7,419 bases of DNA, taken from positions 1 through 7,419 of the forward strand of contig CALPYQ020000073.1 of the NCBI GenBank assembly GCA_943327965.2, read 5' to 3'. The stretch is from Singulisphaera sp. GP187 (GTDB lineage: Bacteria > Pseudomonadota > Gammaproteobacteria > Burkholderiales > Burkholderiaceae_C). The notes under the pieces were generated by a model, which was not told the origin of the DNA, did no database searches, and saw only the letters and a program-made list of their open reading frames with translations. The position numbers and the translations under genes were made by a program. Shown here in pieces: positions 6,332 to 7,419 of the stretch (its first letter is position 1; each line of letters starts with the position of its first letter).

Positions 6332-7419
6332 TTACAGTTCTTCGACTCGACGCGGCGGATAACTGTCCCATGCTTGGCAGCCTGGGCAGTGCCAAAAATG
6401 TTCTTTGGCTTCAAAGCCGCAGGCCGCGCAGCGGTACCTGGCCAAGGGTCTTGAAGCTTGCTCTAAGGCTTTTTGAACAGGGGCTCGAGTGGTCTCATCG
6501 CCTAGATCGGCACCCGCCAGCCAACGAGAGGCGGCCAACAGGGAGGGCTGTTTTTGGAGATGCTCGATGTAGCGTTGACGAGTTTGTTCATCGCTGGCTT
6601 GATTGGCTTTTTCAAGACTCACAATGGCGTCCATGACATCAATGCAAGGCGATTGCGCGTAATGTGATTGAAGCAATTGAAGGGTTTGCGGCACACGCTG
6701 TGCAGCTTGCGCCGCCCTGACCAAGCTGCTGCAGGCCAAAGGTGCTGCAACCGAGCCTTGTTCAAACAATTGCCCTAAGGTGTCGCAGGCTTGCTGGGCT
6801 TGACCCATGTTCAATTGGAGTTGTCCCAATAGCAAACGGGGGCGAGGTGCTTCAGGCGCCTCAGCTATGGCTGACTGAAGCAATTGGGCAGCTGCTGCTG
6901 CATCGCCTTGTGCATTCAACTCGCGGGCTTGTTCACAGAGGTAGTGTGCCTTGCGAACTGAGAAACTTACTTCGCCCGAAAGCTCGAGTTGCTCGGCCAC
7001 TGCTCTGGCTTGAGGCCATTCACGCGATCGTTCATAAATGGCCAAGCGTGCCAGGCGAGCTTGGCCTTCAAAGGATGTGCCTTCTAGTTTTTTGAGCGCA
7101 TCTTCAGCGCGATCAAGCAAGCCAGCTTTGACGTAATCTTTGGCCAAAGCATTTTGGGCACGCTGACGATCGGCGGTGCTTAAATCGCCACGTGACAGCA
7201 AGTGTTCGTGAACGCGAACGGCGCGCTCGTATTCACCCCGCCTGCGAAACAAATTGCCCAACGCAAAATGCAACTCAGAAGTATCGGGATCGTTTTGAAC
7301 GGCCTCAATGAAAGCGTCAATGGCTTTGTCTTGTTGCTCGTTGAGCAAAAAATTCAGCCCTTTGAAATAGGCCCTGGGCGCTTGTCGATTGTCGATGCGC
7401 AATTGGCGCAGGTCCAAAC
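6332..7419 (-). CDS. lapB: LapB (YciM), LPS assembly regulator, N-terminus missing at window edge
   Basis: About 361 residues are present and the frame stays open to the right edge, so the TTG near 7417 is internal rather than the start. Enterobacterial LapB is about 389 residues with a short N-terminal membrane helix, and that helix is what is missing here. The visible part opens LDLRQLRIDNRQAPRAYFKG, then GLNFLLNEQQDKAIDAF (20-36) and LGNLFRRRGEYERAVRVH (53-70), followed by further TPR repeats to about residue 222. It ends with a rubredoxin-like metal knuckle: Cys330-x2-Cys333 and Cys344-x2-Cys347 (YRCAACGF, HCPGCQAWDSYPP). LapB sits in the inner membrane facing the cytoplasm and delivers LpxC to the FtsH protease, balancing LPS against phospholipid synthesis. 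All four metal-binding cysteines are intact. Its usual partner lapA would lie beyond the right edge. Confidence 0.95.
   Translation of the reverse strand, partial: LDLRQLRIDNRQAPRAYFKGLNFLLNEQQDKAIDAFIEAVQNDPDTSELHFALGNLFRRRGEYERAVRVHEHLLSRGDLSTADRQRAQNALAKDYVKAGLLDRAEDALKKLEGTSFEGQARLARLAIYERSREWPQARAVAEQLELSGEVSFSVRKAHYLCEQARELNAQGDAAAAAQLLQSAIAEAPEAPRPRLLLGQLQLNMGQAQQACDTLGQLFEQGSVAAPLACSSLVRAAQAAQRVPQTLQLLQSHYAQSPCIDVMDAIVSLEKANQASDEQTRQRYIEHLQKQPSLLAASRWLAGADLGDETTRAPVQKALEQASRPLARYRCAACGFEAKEHFWHCPGCQAWDSYPPRRVEEL

Noticed and set aside
7415..7417. TTG near the right edge as the start of lapB
   Set aside because: The family has an N-terminal membrane anchor before this point and the frame is open to the edge, so the gene is cut by the window.
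1..7419. Mobile element, phage, defence system or CRISPR content
   Set aside because: No transposase, integrase, terminal repeat, repeat-spacer pattern or defence protein motif was found; all substantial frames belong to known metabolic or housekeeping families.

Overview
The window looks like ordinary chromosomal DNA from a betaproteobacterium, most likely Burkholderiales and probably a freshwater-type Comamonadaceae. The grounds are the style of the RdgC, CrcB and LapB proteins and the moderate base composition; the genus is inference. Every confident gene belongs to a known family. I see no mobile element, RNA gene, CRISPR array or clearly new system.

Left part (1-682, minus strand): two subunits of a molybdenum hydroxylase of the xanthine dehydrogenase/aerobic CO dehydrogenase superfamily. 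A complete [2Fe-2S] small subunit (coxS-like) is followed by the first 68 codons of the large molybdopterin-binding subunit (coxL-like), which runs off the left edge. The two are tightly coupled: the large subunit's ribosome binding site overlaps the small subunit's stop codon. Bases 683-815 are a non-coding leader with a small inverted repeat.

Middle left (816-2165, minus strand): rdgC (a recombination-associated DNA-binding protein, GTG start) followed 15 bp later by crcB/fluC (a fluoride channel), probably one transcript. Bases 2166-2259 form a divergent promoter region with a perfect 17-bp palindrome that could act on both rdgC and the large gene to the right.

Centre (2260-5904, plus strand): one 1214-residue fused HyuA-HyuB protein of the ATP-dependent 5-oxoprolinase/hydantoinase family. 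It stands alone, with no transporter, regulator or pathway partner in view.

Right part (5901-7419, minus strand): a small secreted helix-hairpin-helix protein of the ComEA type, and most of lapB, the TPR/rubredoxin regulator of lipopolysaccharide synthesis, whose N-terminal membrane anchor lies beyond the right edge. The ComEA-like gene and the oxoprolinase gene converge so closely that a single TTAA supplies both stop codons. The genes do not form one pathway. They read as neighbouring housekeeping units (LPS control, DNA uptake, recombination, fluoride efflux) plus two catabolic or salvage enzymes (oxoprolinase, molybdenum hydroxylase).
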